From positions 1 to 43,407 of the forward strand of contig JACRPR010000001.1 of assembly GCA_016223105.1 (NCBI GenBank): a stretch of DNA of 43,407 nucleotides. Reading direction: 5' to 3'. The notes under the pieces are model-generated. The model was given only the letters and a program-made list of their open reading frames with translations, was not told the DNA's origin and ran no database searches. Made by a program: the position numbers and the translations under genes. Each line of letters opens with the position of its first letter. Position 1 is the first letter of the stretch. Source of the stretch: Chloroflexota bacterium (GTDB lineage Bacteria; Chloroflexota; Anaerolineae; UBA4142). Of the stretch, positions 32,756 to 41,617 are shown in pieces.

Positions 32756-34570
32756 ATGACCACCTCGCTCGCGTATCTCAAGCAAGGACTCGCGCGCACA
32801 CTGCCGGCGGATCGCATCGCCGGCAATGCAAACTACGCCGGCGCGCAAGCGAACCTCAAGAATCTCCGCCCCTTCATCGCGCGACACTGGCGGCAAGGCG
32901 CGCTCGGCGCGACGCTTATTCTCGCCAACGCGCTCCTCGCGTTTCCCGGTCCCCTCGTCAATCGCTTTTTGATTGACGACGTGATCCTGGGTCGGCAATT
33001 AGATTGGTTACTGCTTGCCGTCGCGCTGTTCGCCGGCACACAAGGCGCGGGAATGGTGACCGGCATCCTGCAACAGTTCTACTTTACGCGCTTTGAGCAA
33101 CACGTCCTGCTCGACATTCAACACGATTTGCTCGACCGCACGCTCCGCTTCCCCAAAACCTTCTTCGACGAAAAAGAGATCGGCTACTTGATGGCGCGCC
33201 TGCTCTCCGATGTGCAGGGCTTGCGCTGGTTCTTCTCCAGCACACTCGTTTACATCGCGACGAACATCTTGCGTTTCATCGGCGGCGTCGCGTTCCTGGT
33301 TTACCTCGAATGGAAACTCGCGCTCGTCACCCTGATCGCGCTTCCCGCGCTCGTCGTCGCCGTGCGTTATTTTTCCGGCAAACTGCGCGTGTTGAGTCAC
33401 GCGAGTATGGAGCGGCAAGCCAACGTGACGCGCACTCTGCAAGAATCGCTCGCGGCATCATCGTTGATCAAAGCATTCGTTTCCGAAAAGCGCACGGTCG
33501 CGCGCGTGATGGAGCAACTCACTGCCGCGCGCCAACTCGCACTGGAGCAAATGACTGTCGGCGCGGTCGCGAACCTGGCGATGAACATTCTGCCCGATCT
33601 CGCGCGCGGCATCGTGCTGATCGTCGGCGCGCTCTGGGTCATCCAGGGACAATGGACGCTCGGCTCGCTCCTCGCGTTTCAAGCGTACCTGGGTTTTGTT
33701 TACGGTCCCGCGCTCTTTCTCGCATCCGCGAATATGCAACTGCAAAACGCGCTTGCCGCGCTCGAACGCGTCTCCGCCTTGTTCGACATCGTGCCGGAAG
33801 AAAACCTGGGTGTCGGTAAAAAAACCGAATGCTTGCGCGGCGCGATCGAATTCAAGAACGTGGCGTTCGCGTACAACGGAAGCGACCCGGTGATCGAAGA
33901 TGTTTCGTTTCGCGCGCAACCGGGCGAGCGCATCGCGATTGTCGGACCGAGCGGCGTGGGCAAGACGACGCTGTTGAGTTTGCTTCTCCGTTTTTACAAA
34001 CCGACGCGCGGCGAAATTTTTTTCGACGGCAGACCCGCCGGCGAATATGCCATTGGATCATTGCGCGAGCGGATCGGGTATGTCGCGCAAAGCCCGCAGT
34101 TGCTGGCGGACACGGTGCTAGAAAATTTGCGGTACGGCAACCCGGACGCGAGTCAAGCACAAGTGATTCGCGCGGCGCAGATCGCCGGCATCCACGAATT
34201 TATCGCAAGTTTGCCGGACGCGTATCAATCCCCGGTCGGCGAGCGCGGCATCAATTTATCGGAAGGGCAAAAGCAGAGGATCGCGCTCGCACGCGCGTTG
34301 ATCAAAGACCCGGATATTTTGATTTTGGATGAGCCGACCGCCGCGCTCGATGGCTTGATCGAAAAATCTATTTTCGATGCCCTGCCGGAATTGACGCGCG
34401 GCAAAACTCTCTTCGTCGTCGCGCATCGTTTGGCGACGATTCAAAACGCCGATCGCATTTTGGTGTTGAACGAAAAACGCTTGGTCGCGACCGGCACGCA
34501 TGCGGAGTTGTTGGCGCACAATGAATTGTATCGTTCGCTCGTCGCGAGCCAGCAATTCGCAACGGTTTAG
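32756..34570 (+). CDS. ABC exporter, fused membrane and ATPase domains
   Basis: A 604-residue half-transporter. It has an N-terminal cytoplasmic extension of about 40 residues, six membrane helices (about 50-330) and an ATPase with Walker A 'GPSGVGKTT' at 397-405, 'LSEGQ' signature at 501-505, Walker B 'ILILDEPTAALD' near 520-531 and an H-loop 'VVAHRLAT'. There is no C39 peptidase domain, so it does not cleave leaders itself. Directly after a PqqD-like gene, it is a likely exporter of a modified peptide; lipid or drug export is the alternative. It works as a dimer in the membrane. Confidence 0.88.
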   Translation: MTTSLAYLKQGLARTLPADRIAGNANYAGAQANLKNLRPFIARHWRQGALGATLILANALLAFPGPLVNRFLIDDVILGRQLDWLLLAVALFAGTQGAGMVTGILQQFYFTRFEQHVLLDIQHDLLDRTLRFPKTFFDEKEIGYLMARLLSDVQGLRWFFSSTLVYIATNILRFIGGVAFLVYLEWKLALVTLIALPALVVAVRYFSGKLRVLSHASMERQANVTRTLQESLAASSLIKAFVSEKRTVARVMEQLTAARQLALEQMTVGAVANLAMNILPDLARGIVLIVGALWVIQGQWTLGSLLAFQAYLGFVYGPALFLASANMQLQNALAALERVSALFDIVPEENLGVGKKTECLRGAIEFKNVAFAYNGSDPVIEDVSFRAQPGERIAIVGPSGVGKTTLLSLLLRFYKPTRGEIFFDGRPAGEYAIGSLRERIGYVAQSPQLLADTVLENLRYGNPDASQAQVIRAAQIAGIHEFIASLPDAYQSPVGERGINLSEGQKQRIALARALIKDPDILILDEPTAALDGLIEKSIFDALPELTRGKTLFVVAHRLATIQNADRILVLNEKRLVATGTHAELLAHNELYRSLVASQQFATV

Positions 34571-34603
34571 CGCGGGTATGCTGATCACGGTCAACGCTTG
34601 CAC

Positions 34604-34683
34604 TTTTGGAGTCGAGCGTTTACGCGGTGGTTGGTCTGACAAACCGCTCCGCGCGCTAAAGCGTAAAATCCAGAACTCCAAAA
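34604..34683. repeat. Intergenic stem-loop repeat
   Basis: The outer arms ttttggagt (34604-34612) and actccaaaa (34675-34683) are exact complements. Inner segments (gcgtttacgc/gctaaagcg and gcggtggtt/aaaccgc) also pair in part. This gives a branched or long hairpin in the gap between the ABC exporter and the diguanylate cyclase. It is non-coding. Confidence 0.55.
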
Positions 34684-34711
34684 AACTGGTACATCTACGT
34701 TCGGAGAATAG

Positions 34712-36097
34712 ATGTTTGATCGCGAGCAACTGGCTTTACTGATTCACGATCACGCGCCGAATCCAACGATCCTCGTCCGCGTCGAACCGGACGGCGGCTA
34801 TCGTTGCGCTTCGGTCAATCGCGCGTATCTGACGCGGCTGGGTTTGCCGGAAACGGACGTGATCGGCAAACCGATTGATCAAGTTTGCCCGCCGGCAGAA
34901 ATGACGCTGACGAAATATCGCCAGGTCAGCGAGGCGCGCCAACCTCTGCAGTACGAGAGCGACGCGGCGGACGCGTCCGTTTTTCAAACGACACTCACGC
35001 CGATTCTCGATGACGCCGGGCAGTGCGGCTATGTGCTGGGAATTTCCCAGGATATTACCGAACTCGTCCGCGCGGAACGCGCGGAACGCGAACGTCGGAT
35101 TTTTGCTGATCATCTGCGCCAGGTCGCGACGCTGATGAACAGCACACTCGATCTCGACCAGGTTTTGGAACAGGCATTGATCAATGTCGGGCACGTCGTG
35201 CCGCACGACGCCGCGAATATCGTTTTGCTCAACGGCGACGGTGTCTTCCGGGTCGCGCGCGCGCGCGGCTATGCCGGCGGGCTGGCGACGATTCGCGAGT
35301 TGACGATTGGCACGCGCGTCGCGCATTTGAAGATGATCGAAACCAAATTGCCCATCGTGATTGACGATGTGCGCCGGAGCGCGAACTGGAACACGCTGGT
35401 GCCGGGCACGGAGCAAATGCGCGCGTATGCCGGTGCGCCGTTATGCACGCGCGCGCGCGTGATCGGTTTTCTCAATCTCGAAAGCGCGACGCCCGGTTGT
35501 TTTTCGCCGACGCACGCGGAACGGTTGCAGATGTTCGCGAATCTGATCGCGGTCGCGGTCGAGAACGCGCGGTTGCATGCCCAGATTCGTGAGTTGTCTA
35601 TCGTGGACGAATTGACCGGCATCTACAATCGGCGCGGCTTGTTTCAGTTCGGCGAGCGTGAGATCAGTCGCGCGCTACGCTACGCGCGTCCGTTCGCCGC
35701 GCTGATGTTGGATTTGGATGGCTTCAAACGCGTCAATGATACGTTTGGGCATCGCGCGGGCGACGCGGTCTTGCGCGATGTCGCGCAACGTTGTCGCGAA
35801 AATGTGCGGACCATCGACGTCGTCGCGCGCTACGGCGGCGAAGAATTTGTCGTGCTTCTGCCGGAAACGGATGTCCATTCCGCGCAACTCGTCGCCGAAC
35901 GTTTGCGCCAAGCCATCGCCGATGTCGAGTTTCCTATTCATTTACCGGAACGCGAGTGCGCCGTTCACCTCACCGCGAGTTTTGGCGTTGCCGGGATGCA
36001 CGCGCAATTGCTGAACCTGAGCGCATTGATCGATACCGCCGACCACGCGCAATATCGCGCCAAAAAGGTTGGCGGCAATCTCGTAGTGGTGGATTAA
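34712..36097 (+). CDS. Diguanylate cyclase (PAS-GAF-GGDEF)
   Basis: A 461-residue cytoplasmic signalling protein. A PAS domain (about 8-120) ends with 'YVLGISQDITELVRAE', a short helix leads to a GAF domain (about 135-290), and a GGDEF domain follows. The active site is G375-G-E-E-F379, intact, with the inhibitory I-site R366-T-I-D369 five residues before it. It should make cyclic di-GMP and be product-inhibited. Cyclic di-GMP often switches on exopolysaccharide synthesis, which suits a position between an exporter and an O-antigen-ligase-like gene. Its signal is unknown and no receptor is encoded here. Confidence 0.92.
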   Translation: MFDREQLALLIHDHAPNPTILVRVEPDGGYRCASVNRAYLTRLGLPETDVIGKPIDQVCPPAEMTLTKYRQVSEARQPLQYESDAADASVFQTTLTPILDDAGQCGYVLGISQDITELVRAERAERERRIFADHLRQVATLMNSTLDLDQVLEQALINVGHVVPHDAANIVLLNGDGVFRVARARGYAGGLATIRELTIGTRVAHLKMIETKLPIVIDDVRRSANWNTLVPGTEQMRAYAGAPLCTRARVIGFLNLESATPGCFSPTHAERLQMFANLIAVAVENARLHAQIRELSIVDELTGIYNRRGLFQFGEREISRALRYARPFAALMLDLDGFKRVNDTFGHRAGDAVLRDVAQRCRENVRTIDVVARYGGEEFVVLLPETDVHSAQLVAERLRQAIADVEFPIHLPERECAVHLTASFGVAGMHAQLLNLSALIDTADHAQYRAKKVGGNLVVVD

Positions 36098-36103
36098 AGT
36101 TAG

Positions 36104-36235
36104 AAATTGGACGTGGGAAGTTGGAAATTAGATCGTCACGCGCGGCTGACCTCCAACTTCCAACCGCCAATTTCCAATGTCCAACTTCCAAACCTTCAAC
36201 GTCCAATGCCCACCCTCCACCCTCCACCCTCCAAC
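36104..36235. repeat. Word-like low-complexity tract (ttccaa and ccaccctcc words)
   Basis: An attggacgtgggaagttgg-type segment is followed by many copies of acttccaa and caatttcc, then cctccaccctcc. Parts are inverted relative to each other. It encodes the apparent N-terminus of the longest ligase frame, which is therefore not believed. Confidence 0.65.
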
Positions 36236-37624
36236 CCCCTCGCGCGCATCGCGCAATTTCTCTTGCGTCGCCGTTGGTTGATCCTGCTGTTGGCGTCGCC
36301 TTTTTTGCTTTTCCCCTCCCCCAGTACCGCGCCGATGCTCTTGATCGTGCCGGGATTGGGGCTATTTTTTTGGATCACCGGCGCGAAACCGTTCACGCGC
36401 ACGCCACTCAATCCGGCGATCCTGGTATTGAGCGCGATGATGCTCGTCAGTTTATGGATGACGTACGATGTCGCGATCAGTTTGCCGAAAATTGCCGGAG
36501 TGATCCTGGGCGTCGGCGCGTTCGATTGCGTCGCGAGTTATGGCGCGCGCGCGCGCGGTTGGTGGATTGGACTCGCGGCGTTTTTGATCGTGGGGCTGGG
36601 CGTCGCGTTCGCCGGCTTGATCGGAACGCAATGGGCGATCAAGTTCGACCGCCTCATCCCGTTCACGGATCAATTCGAGCCGCGGCTCACCGGCTTGCCC
36701 GGCGTCGAAAAAGGGATCAGCCCGAACGAGGTTGCCGGCGCGTTGTTGTGGGTGATCCCGGTTTGTAGCGCATTGGCATTGATCGGATTGATGCAGTTGA
36801 AAAATCGAACCGCGCCGCGGCGTTGGCTCGCGCCGTTGAATCTGCTCGTGTGGGAAGCGACGATCTTTATCGTCCTGGTTTTTTTGTTGTGTCAATCGCG
36901 CACGGCGTACCTCGCGCTCGCGCTGACGGTGCTTGTGGGCGTGTTCGGATTGACCTGGCATCAGCGGCGTTGGCGCGTGGGCGCGATGTTGGCGCTCGGC
37001 ATCCTCGGCGCGCTGGTCGCGTGGAGTTATCAAGCCGATCCCGCGACGCGCGACGCGAGCGGCAATTTGCAAATCGCCGGTTCGTCCATGTCGTTCGATA
37101 CGTTCAACGGACGCGATCAAATCTGGGCGCGCGCCTGGATCGGCATCGCACAATATCCGTTGACCGGCATGGGGATGAATACGTTTCGATATCGGATGAC
37201 GGAGCTGGATCCACAACATCCCATTTACGCGGGGCGCGATATCGCGCACGCGCACAACGAGTTGCTTCAAGCCGCGCTCGACCTGGGTGTGCCGGGTCTG
37301 CTCGCGCTGATCGGAATGTATGTGATCGCGTTTGCGCTGTTGCGCCGGGTGTGGACGCGCGCGGCAGAAACGCGCGCACCCGATTTTATTTTGCGCGATG
37401 CGCGCGCGCGCCGATGGCTCGTCCTGGGATTGGGCGGCGGCTTGTTCGCGCACCTGGTGTACGGGATGACCGACGCGGTCGCGTTAGGCGCGAAACCGGG
37501 CATTTTGTTTTGGATGTTGCTTGGCTTGATCGCGGGGCTGGATTGTCATTCGGATCATTGTCATTCCGAGCGAAGCGCGGAATCTCCGCGCATCGCGGGA
37601 GACCCTGCGCGGAGTTTACCCTGA
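36206..37624 (+). CDS. O-antigen ligase-like (WaaL/Wzy_C) membrane protein
   Basis: 472 residues from ATG 36206, still inside the repeat tract; the longer frame from 36107 is repeat translation. About eleven membrane helices are seen, with the Wzy_C signature region 'LLCQSRTAYLALALTVLVG' and a large loop near 310-370 ('NGRDQIWARAWIGIAQYPLTG...HAHNELLQAALDLGVPG', in parts). 'HNELLQ' carries the conserved His of ligases. It would transfer a finished glycan from its lipid carrier to an acceptor such as a surface protein or lipid, or polymerise it. The last 21 residues ('CHSERSAESPRIAGDP...') come from a dispersed repeat. Confidence 0.83.
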   Translation: MPTLHPPPSNPLARIAQFLLRRRWLILLLASPFLLFPSPSTAPMLLIVPGLGLFFWITGAKPFTRTPLNPAILVLSAMMLVSLWMTYDVAISLPKIAGVILGVGAFDCVASYGARARGWWIGLAAFLIVGLGVAFAGLIGTQWAIKFDRLIPFTDQFEPRLTGLPGVEKGISPNEVAGALLWVIPVCSALALIGLMQLKNRTAPRRWLAPLNLLVWEATIFIVLVFLLCQSRTAYLALALTVLVGVFGLTWHQRRWRVGAMLALGILGALVAWSYQADPATRDASGNLQIAGSSMSFDTFNGRDQIWARAWIGIAQYPLTGMGMNTFRYRMTELDPQHPIYAGRDIAHAHNELLQAALDLGVPGLLALIGMYVIAFALLRRVWTRAAETRAPDFILRDARARRWLVLGLGGGLFAHLVYGMTDAVALGAKPGILFWMLLGLIAGLDCHSDHCHSERSAESPRIAGDPARSLP

Positions 37625-37649
37625 GGTAACGAAGGGCTCAGGGTGACAC
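37559..37649. repeat. Interspersed intergenic repeat, intact copy (reverse orientation)
   Basis: It runs from tgtcattccgag to cagggtgacac. Reverse-complemented, it matches the two halves of 27465-27752 and shows the insertion point before the MITE arrived (CTGAG at 37621-37625). Its first part supplies the C-terminal codons of the ligase-like gene. Confidence 0.85.
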
Positions 37650-37659
37650 AACTGTTTTG

Positions 37660-38478
37660 ATGTCGAACGTAATCGAACTCGAAATCGCCGGAATTCGCGC
37701 GGGACTCGAAATCACCGATGCCGCGCTGTCCGCCCAAGTGCGCGAACGCTATGCGGAATTTATCGTCGCCAATGGACGACCGCATACGCATGTGCGCGTC
37801 GCGGTCATTGCGGGCGCGCGCTTTGTTCCGCCGCGTTCGGGACCGTGGGCAATCGAAACCTATCGCGACGGCAATCACTTGATCTATCGGTCGTACTATG
37901 ACGCCGCGTGGGTCAATCTGGAGCGGGGTTATGGCTTGTTGGAACTCGCGCCGGAATCGGACGTTGAAAATTTTTTGCGCGTGTTGTACGCGCAACTCGG
38001 TTTGCGCGTGGGCGCGCTGTTACTGCACGCGGCGGGCGTCGTGAAAGACCACGCCGGCTATGTCTTTTTCGGCGCGTCCGGGAGCGGCAAGACGACGATA
38101 GCGCAGTTTGCGCGCGAACTCGGCTACACGGTGTTGAGCGATGATCTGGTCGTTGTGAAAAAAAACGACGCGAGCGTGCGCGTATTCGGCGTGCCGTTTC
38201 GCGGCGGCGAGATGACGGATGCGCCGCGCGTCAATCACTCGGCGCGCGTGGCGGGGCTGTACGCGCTCGCGCACGCGCCCCGGCACCGGCTCGCCGCGCT
38301 CGCGCCCTCCGATGCGGTTGCGCGGCTCGCCGCGTGCGCGCCGTTCGTGATGGCTGAATCCGCGTCGGCGCGGTGTGTGATGACGCTTTGTTCCGACCTG
38401 GTCGCGCGTGTCCCGGTGCGCGAATTACATTTTAATCGCGACGCCGGTTTTTGGAGGGTGATCAATGAAATGGGCTGA
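37660..38478 (+). CDS. HprK-like P-loop kinase domain protein
   Basis: 272 residues from ATG 37660 (the TTG one codon before is in frame). Residues about 115-275 resemble HPr kinase/phosphorylase: 'LLHAAGVV' near 121, Walker A 'GASGSGKTT' at 138-146 and 'LSDDLVVV' at 159-166 with an acidic pair. The regulatory N-terminal domain of true HprK is absent and replaced by a beta-rich region. No HPr or PTS genes are near. Such proteins recur beside PqqD-like and nucleotidyltransferase-fold genes in lasso-peptide and other RiPP loci and may phosphorylate a peptide. It overlaps the next gene by 14 bases. Confidence 0.82.
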   Translation: MSNVIELEIAGIRAGLEITDAALSAQVRERYAEFIVANGRPHTHVRVAVIAGARFVPPRSGPWAIETYRDGNHLIYRSYYDAAWVNLERGYGLLELAPESDVENFLRVLYAQLGLRVGALLLHAAGVVKDHAGYVFFGASGSGKTTIAQFARELGYTVLSDDLVVVKKNDASVRVFGVPFRGGEMTDAPRVNHSARVAGLYALAHAPRHRLAALAPSDAVARLAACAPFVMAESASARCVMTLCSDLVARVPVRELHFNRDAGFWRVINEMG

Positions 38479-38749
38479 TTATCCCGCGCCGCATTCCCAG
38501 GTCGCCACGCAGATTGTGGATGACGAGGCGGTGATCGTTTTAGCGGATGCCGGCGAGATCATTGTGCTGGATCCGGTGGGCACGCGCGTCTGGGAATTGA
38601 GCGACGGTTCGCACACGGTTCAGCAAATCGTGGATGTGATTGGCGATGAATTTGAGGTCACGCGCGATCAAGCGCGGGCGGATGTGGCAGAATTTTTGGA
38701 AACGTTGGCGCGGGAAAAGATTATCGTATTTGAGGAGAGCGCGACATGA
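38465..38749 (+). CDS. PqqD-like peptide-recognition protein
   Basis: A 94-residue complete member of the family: 'VDDEAVIVLADAGEIIVLDPVGTRVWELSDGSHTVQQIVD...FLETLAREKIIVFEE' (shown in parts). Relatives bind a precursor leader as an extra beta strand and present it to a radical SAM enzyme. It overlaps the kinase by 14 bases and, by ATGA, the secreted protein gene. A radical SAM/SPASM gene and a candidate precursor lie just downstream. Binding of that precursor is an inference. Confidence 0.87.
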   Translation: MKWADYPAPHSQVATQIVDDEAVIVLADAGEIIVLDPVGTRVWELSDGSHTVQQIVDVIGDEFEVTRDQARADVAEFLETLAREKIIVFEESAT

Positions 38750-40551
38750 AAAATACAACCCGGTCTTTTTCACACATGGCGCGCGTGATTGTTTTCTCCG
38801 CTGGGTTGATCTTGCTTGCTCCGTCGCGTGCGTATGCGGCAAATAATTGTGCGTGGACTGGGGCATCCGACACCAACTGGGCGAACGCCGGGAATTGGTC
38901 GAGTTGTGGCGGGGTTGTCCCAACTCAAGCAGACACCGTTACGATTTCCTCTGTCGGCAATCAACCAACGATCAGTACCGCAACGGCGAACGCGGGCAGT
39001 ATCGCCATCAACTCAGGAGCGACGCTCACCCTAAGCGGAAATCAAACATTGAACATTGGCGCGACCGGCGGCGGCGCAACAAACACATTCGCGAATAATG
39101 GCGGAACGTTTAACGCAACATCCGGCACCGTCGTTTTCAAAGGGATGGGGACGAATGATCCTGGTAGTACGACAACGGTGAGCGGCAGTGGAACATTTAA
39201 CTTTAACAGCATCACGATCAACACGACGAATCTGACAGTGAAATTCGATACCGATGTGAATGTGTCTGGCACATTTTCAAAAAGTTCTGGGGATATGGCG
39301 TACACGACATGCAACACAACCACGCATCCCGCGATCATCTTTAGCGGCACTGTGACAATTTCCGGGAGCGGCACACCAACTTTTTGCGATTTGACGATCA
39401 GCGCGGGCACGACATCGGTTAGCACAAATATAGAAATCGTTAATGCCTTGTCCAACGATGGAACCTTTGATCAATCAGCAACAAAAACAACCACGTTCAA
39501 GAATCCTGTTTCGGGAACTCTTGCCTCAACTTTGTCCGGCAGTGGGAGTACGATTTTCGGATCGCTAACTGTTCAGGGCAACCGAACGATCAACGCAAGT
39601 TCTCACAGTTTTACTTTGGTCGGTACTTCTTGGTCGGTTTCTTCCGGCGGCACGTTCAACGGCGGAACGGCGACGGTCACCTTTAATCCAGGATCAGGAA
39701 ATACCACAACCATCAGCGGCACCGGTACCCACAACCTGAACAACGTAACAATCTCAAGTGGGACATTGAGTTACAGCGCGGGCACAGTCAGAGTGTCCGG
39801 CAACTGGACCAACAACGCCGCCTTCACCGCCGGCACCGGCACTGTTACGTTCAACGGTACTTCATCGCAAGTCGTCGGCGGATCCAGCACCACCACCTTC
39901 AACAATCTCACGATCAACAGCGGCGCGATTGTCGCGCTTGCGACCAAACCGCTTGTGAGTGGCGCGGTAACGCACAACGGTCTCCTGCGCGAAACTCAAA
40001 CCGTGAACGGTAGTGCTAACGTGGATTTTATTTGCCTGGGTTCGACGAGCACAAACTGTAGCGCGTACAAAGGTGTTACGCTCAACGCGAACAATAGCGA
40101 TTTGGGAAGCACGATCGTTGATGTGATGGGCAATAGTTTGTGCGGCGGCGTTTCAGGGACGGTGAGACGTTGCTACGATCTTCGTCCGACCACCACCACC
40201 GGACGCAACGCGACGGCGACATTCTTCTTCTTGAACAGCGAACTCAATGGAGAGAACTGTGACACGTTGAACGCGTGGCGTTACACCGGTTCCGCCTTTG
40301 CGTCGGCGGGGACGACGGGCACGCGGCAATGCTCAACCGACCCGCGCTCAATTCAAGTCACCGGCATCGCGAATTTTTCAGTGTTCGCGCTCAAGACCAC
40401 TTCGCCATCTGTTCCCACTCCGATCACCATCGCCAGCATCGAAGCCGAATCCGGCGGACCCGATTGGACGCTCGCGACGATCGGATGTATGCTCGCGGCG
40501 TTCGGCGCGATCGGATGGGCGACGACGCGGGCGAGGCGCGATGCAGGATAA
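38746..40551 (+). CDS. Secreted beta-repeat surface protein with C-terminal membrane anchor
   Basis: 601 residues. The signal peptide (about 1-32) ends in 'RAYAANN'. 'NWANAGNWSSCGG' opens a Thr/Ser/Gly/Asn-rich region of repeating strands of the form 'GTVTF.G....SG.GT.NLNN.TIS.GT' (about 80-420), likely a beta-helix like autotransporter or adhesin stalks. A globular part with several Cys follows (about 430-545). The C-terminus has a membrane helix 'TLATIGCMLAAFGAIGWATT' and a RARR basic tail, a sorting-type layout without a PEP, IPTL or LPXTG motif that I can see. It overlaps the upstream PqqD-like gene by 4 bases and the downstream radical SAM gene by 11. Confidence 0.8.
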   Translation: MKNTTRSFSHMARVIVFSAGLILLAPSRAYAANNCAWTGASDTNWANAGNWSSCGGVVPTQADTVTISSVGNQPTISTATANAGSIAINSGATLTLSGNQTLNIGATGGGATNTFANNGGTFNATSGTVVFKGMGTNDPGSTTTVSGSGTFNFNSITINTTNLTVKFDTDVNVSGTFSKSSGDMAYTTCNTTTHPAIIFSGTVTISGSGTPTFCDLTISAGTTSVSTNIEIVNALSNDGTFDQSATKTTTFKNPVSGTLASTLSGSGSTIFGSLTVQGNRTINASSHSFTLVGTSWSVSSGGTFNGGTATVTFNPGSGNTTTISGTGTHNLNNVTISSGTLSYSAGTVRVSGNWTNNAAFTAGTGTVTFNGTSSQVVGGSSTTTFNNLTINSGAIVALATKPLVSGAVTHNGLLRETQTVNGSANVDFICLGSTSTNCSAYKGVTLNANNSDLGSTIVDVMGNSLCGGVSGTVRRCYDLRPTTTTGRNATATFFFLNSELNGENCDTLNAWRYTGSAFASAGTTGTRQCSTDPRSIQVTGIANFSVFALKTTSPSVPTPITIASIEAESGGPDWTLATIGCMLAAFGAIGWATTRARRDAG

Positions 40552-41617
40552 TCCGTACACGCGCATCGTCGCGAAACTCGCGCGCGCACTCCGCTTGTTT
40601 GCGGTGCATTGGGAATTGACGTATCGGTGCAACGCGACGTGCGCGCACTGCTACCTCGATGTCTTACCGCCGCACGCGGACCCGGGCGAATTGACCACCG
40701 CCGAAGCGAATCACCTTCTCGATCAAATTGCCGCGCTGGGCGCGTTGCACGTAACATTTTCCGGCGGCGAAATTCTTGTGCGCCGCGATTTTTTTGAAAT
40801 CGCCGAACACGCGCGCCGCAAACGTCTAGCCGTTCGCCTGATGACGAATGGCATCCTGATCACTCCCCCGGTTGCCGATCGCATCGCGGCTTTGCACCCG
40901 ACTGCCGTCGAGATTTCGTTGTACGGCGCGGACGCCGCAACGCACGACGCGATCACGCGGCATCCTCGCTCGTTCGAATTGACCCTCCGCGCGTTTCACC
41001 TCTTGCGCGCGCGCGGCGTCCGCCTCGTAATGAAAACTCCGCTGATGCGCGAAAATATCCGGCAACTACACGCACTCCGTGAACGCGCTACCGACGCTGG
41101 CGCGATCTTCCAATCCGATGCGACGATCACCGCCAAAGACACCGGCGATGCGACCCCGCTCAAGCATCGGCTGACCTACGCTGACCTGGTCGAATTCCTG
41201 CGCGCGGAAATCAACGCGCATGATCCCGCGTCGCGCGGCGAATCCGCGCGCGCGTGCGGGATCGGTTTGTCCAGCATGATGATCGATCCGTACGGCAACG
41301 TTTTTCCGTGCGTTCAAACGCGTATTTCTGCCGGCAATGTGCGAACCCAATCTCTGAAAAAAATTTGGGGCGCTTCGCCGGTGTTGCGCGAAATGCGCGC
41401 GCTGACCTGGTCGGCATTGCCGATTTGCCGCGCGTGCAAACTAAAGCCGCTGTGTCCGCGCTGTCACGGCATCGCGCGCGCAGAAAGCGGCGATCTTCGC
41501 GCGCCGGCGGCGATCAATTGTCGCGCGGCGTTGGCGCGCCGCCAAGTCTTGATCGAAAAAGAAATGCTTCCGCCGGATGTTCCAATTCCCGCGCATTTGA
41601 AAGAGGAGAAATTTTGA
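40541..41617 (+). CDS. Radical SAM/SPASM domain peptide-modifying enzyme
   Basis: 358 residues from ATG 40541, overlapping the secreted protein by 11 bases; the longer frame from 40298 is not real. The radical SAM cluster is C30-x3-C34-x2-C37 ('YRCNATCAHCYLD'), followed by 'VTFSGGEILVRRD' and 'LMTNGILI'. The SPASM part has C239, 'YGNVFPC' ending at C257, then C296-x2-C299-x5-C305-x2-C308 and a last Cys near 327, which would hold two auxiliary iron-sulfur clusters. SPASM enzymes usually modify ribosomal peptides, for example by C-C, thioether or epimerisation chemistry, or are anaerobic sulfatase activators. The precursor immediately downstream favours the first. Confidence 0.9.
   Translation: MQDNPYTRIVAKLARALRLFAVHWELTYRCNATCAHCYLDVLPPHADPGELTTAEANHLLDQIAALGALHVTFSGGEILVRRDFFEIAEHARRKRLAVRLMTNGILITPPVADRIAALHPTAVEISLYGADAATHDAITRHPRSFELTLRAFHLLRARGVRLVMKTPLMRENIRQLHALRERATDAGAIFQSDATITAKDTGDATPLKHRLTYADLVEFLRAEINAHDPASRGESARACGIGLSSMMIDPYGNVFPCVQTRISAGNVRTQSLKKIWGASPVLREMRALTWSALPICRACKLKPLCPRCHGIARAESGDLRAPAAINCRAALARRQVLIEKEMLPPDVPIPAHLKEEKF
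41601..41610 (+). promoter_or_regulatory. Ribosome-binding site of the precursor gene
   Basis: AAGAGGAGAA lies 7 bases before ATG 41617, inside the last codons of the radical SAM gene. It is one of the better ribosome sites in this GC-rich region and fixes the precursor start, suggesting a higher translation rate for the peptide. Confidence 0.65.

Noticed and set aside
32756-34570. Peptidase-containing (C39) peptide exporter
   Set aside because: The 40-residue N-terminal extension is too short and lacks the Cys and His motifs of C39 domains.
38746-40551. PEP-CTERM or LPXTG-sorted protein
   Set aside because: There is a C-terminal helix and basic tail, but neither motif could be seen and no exosortase or sortase gene is in the window.
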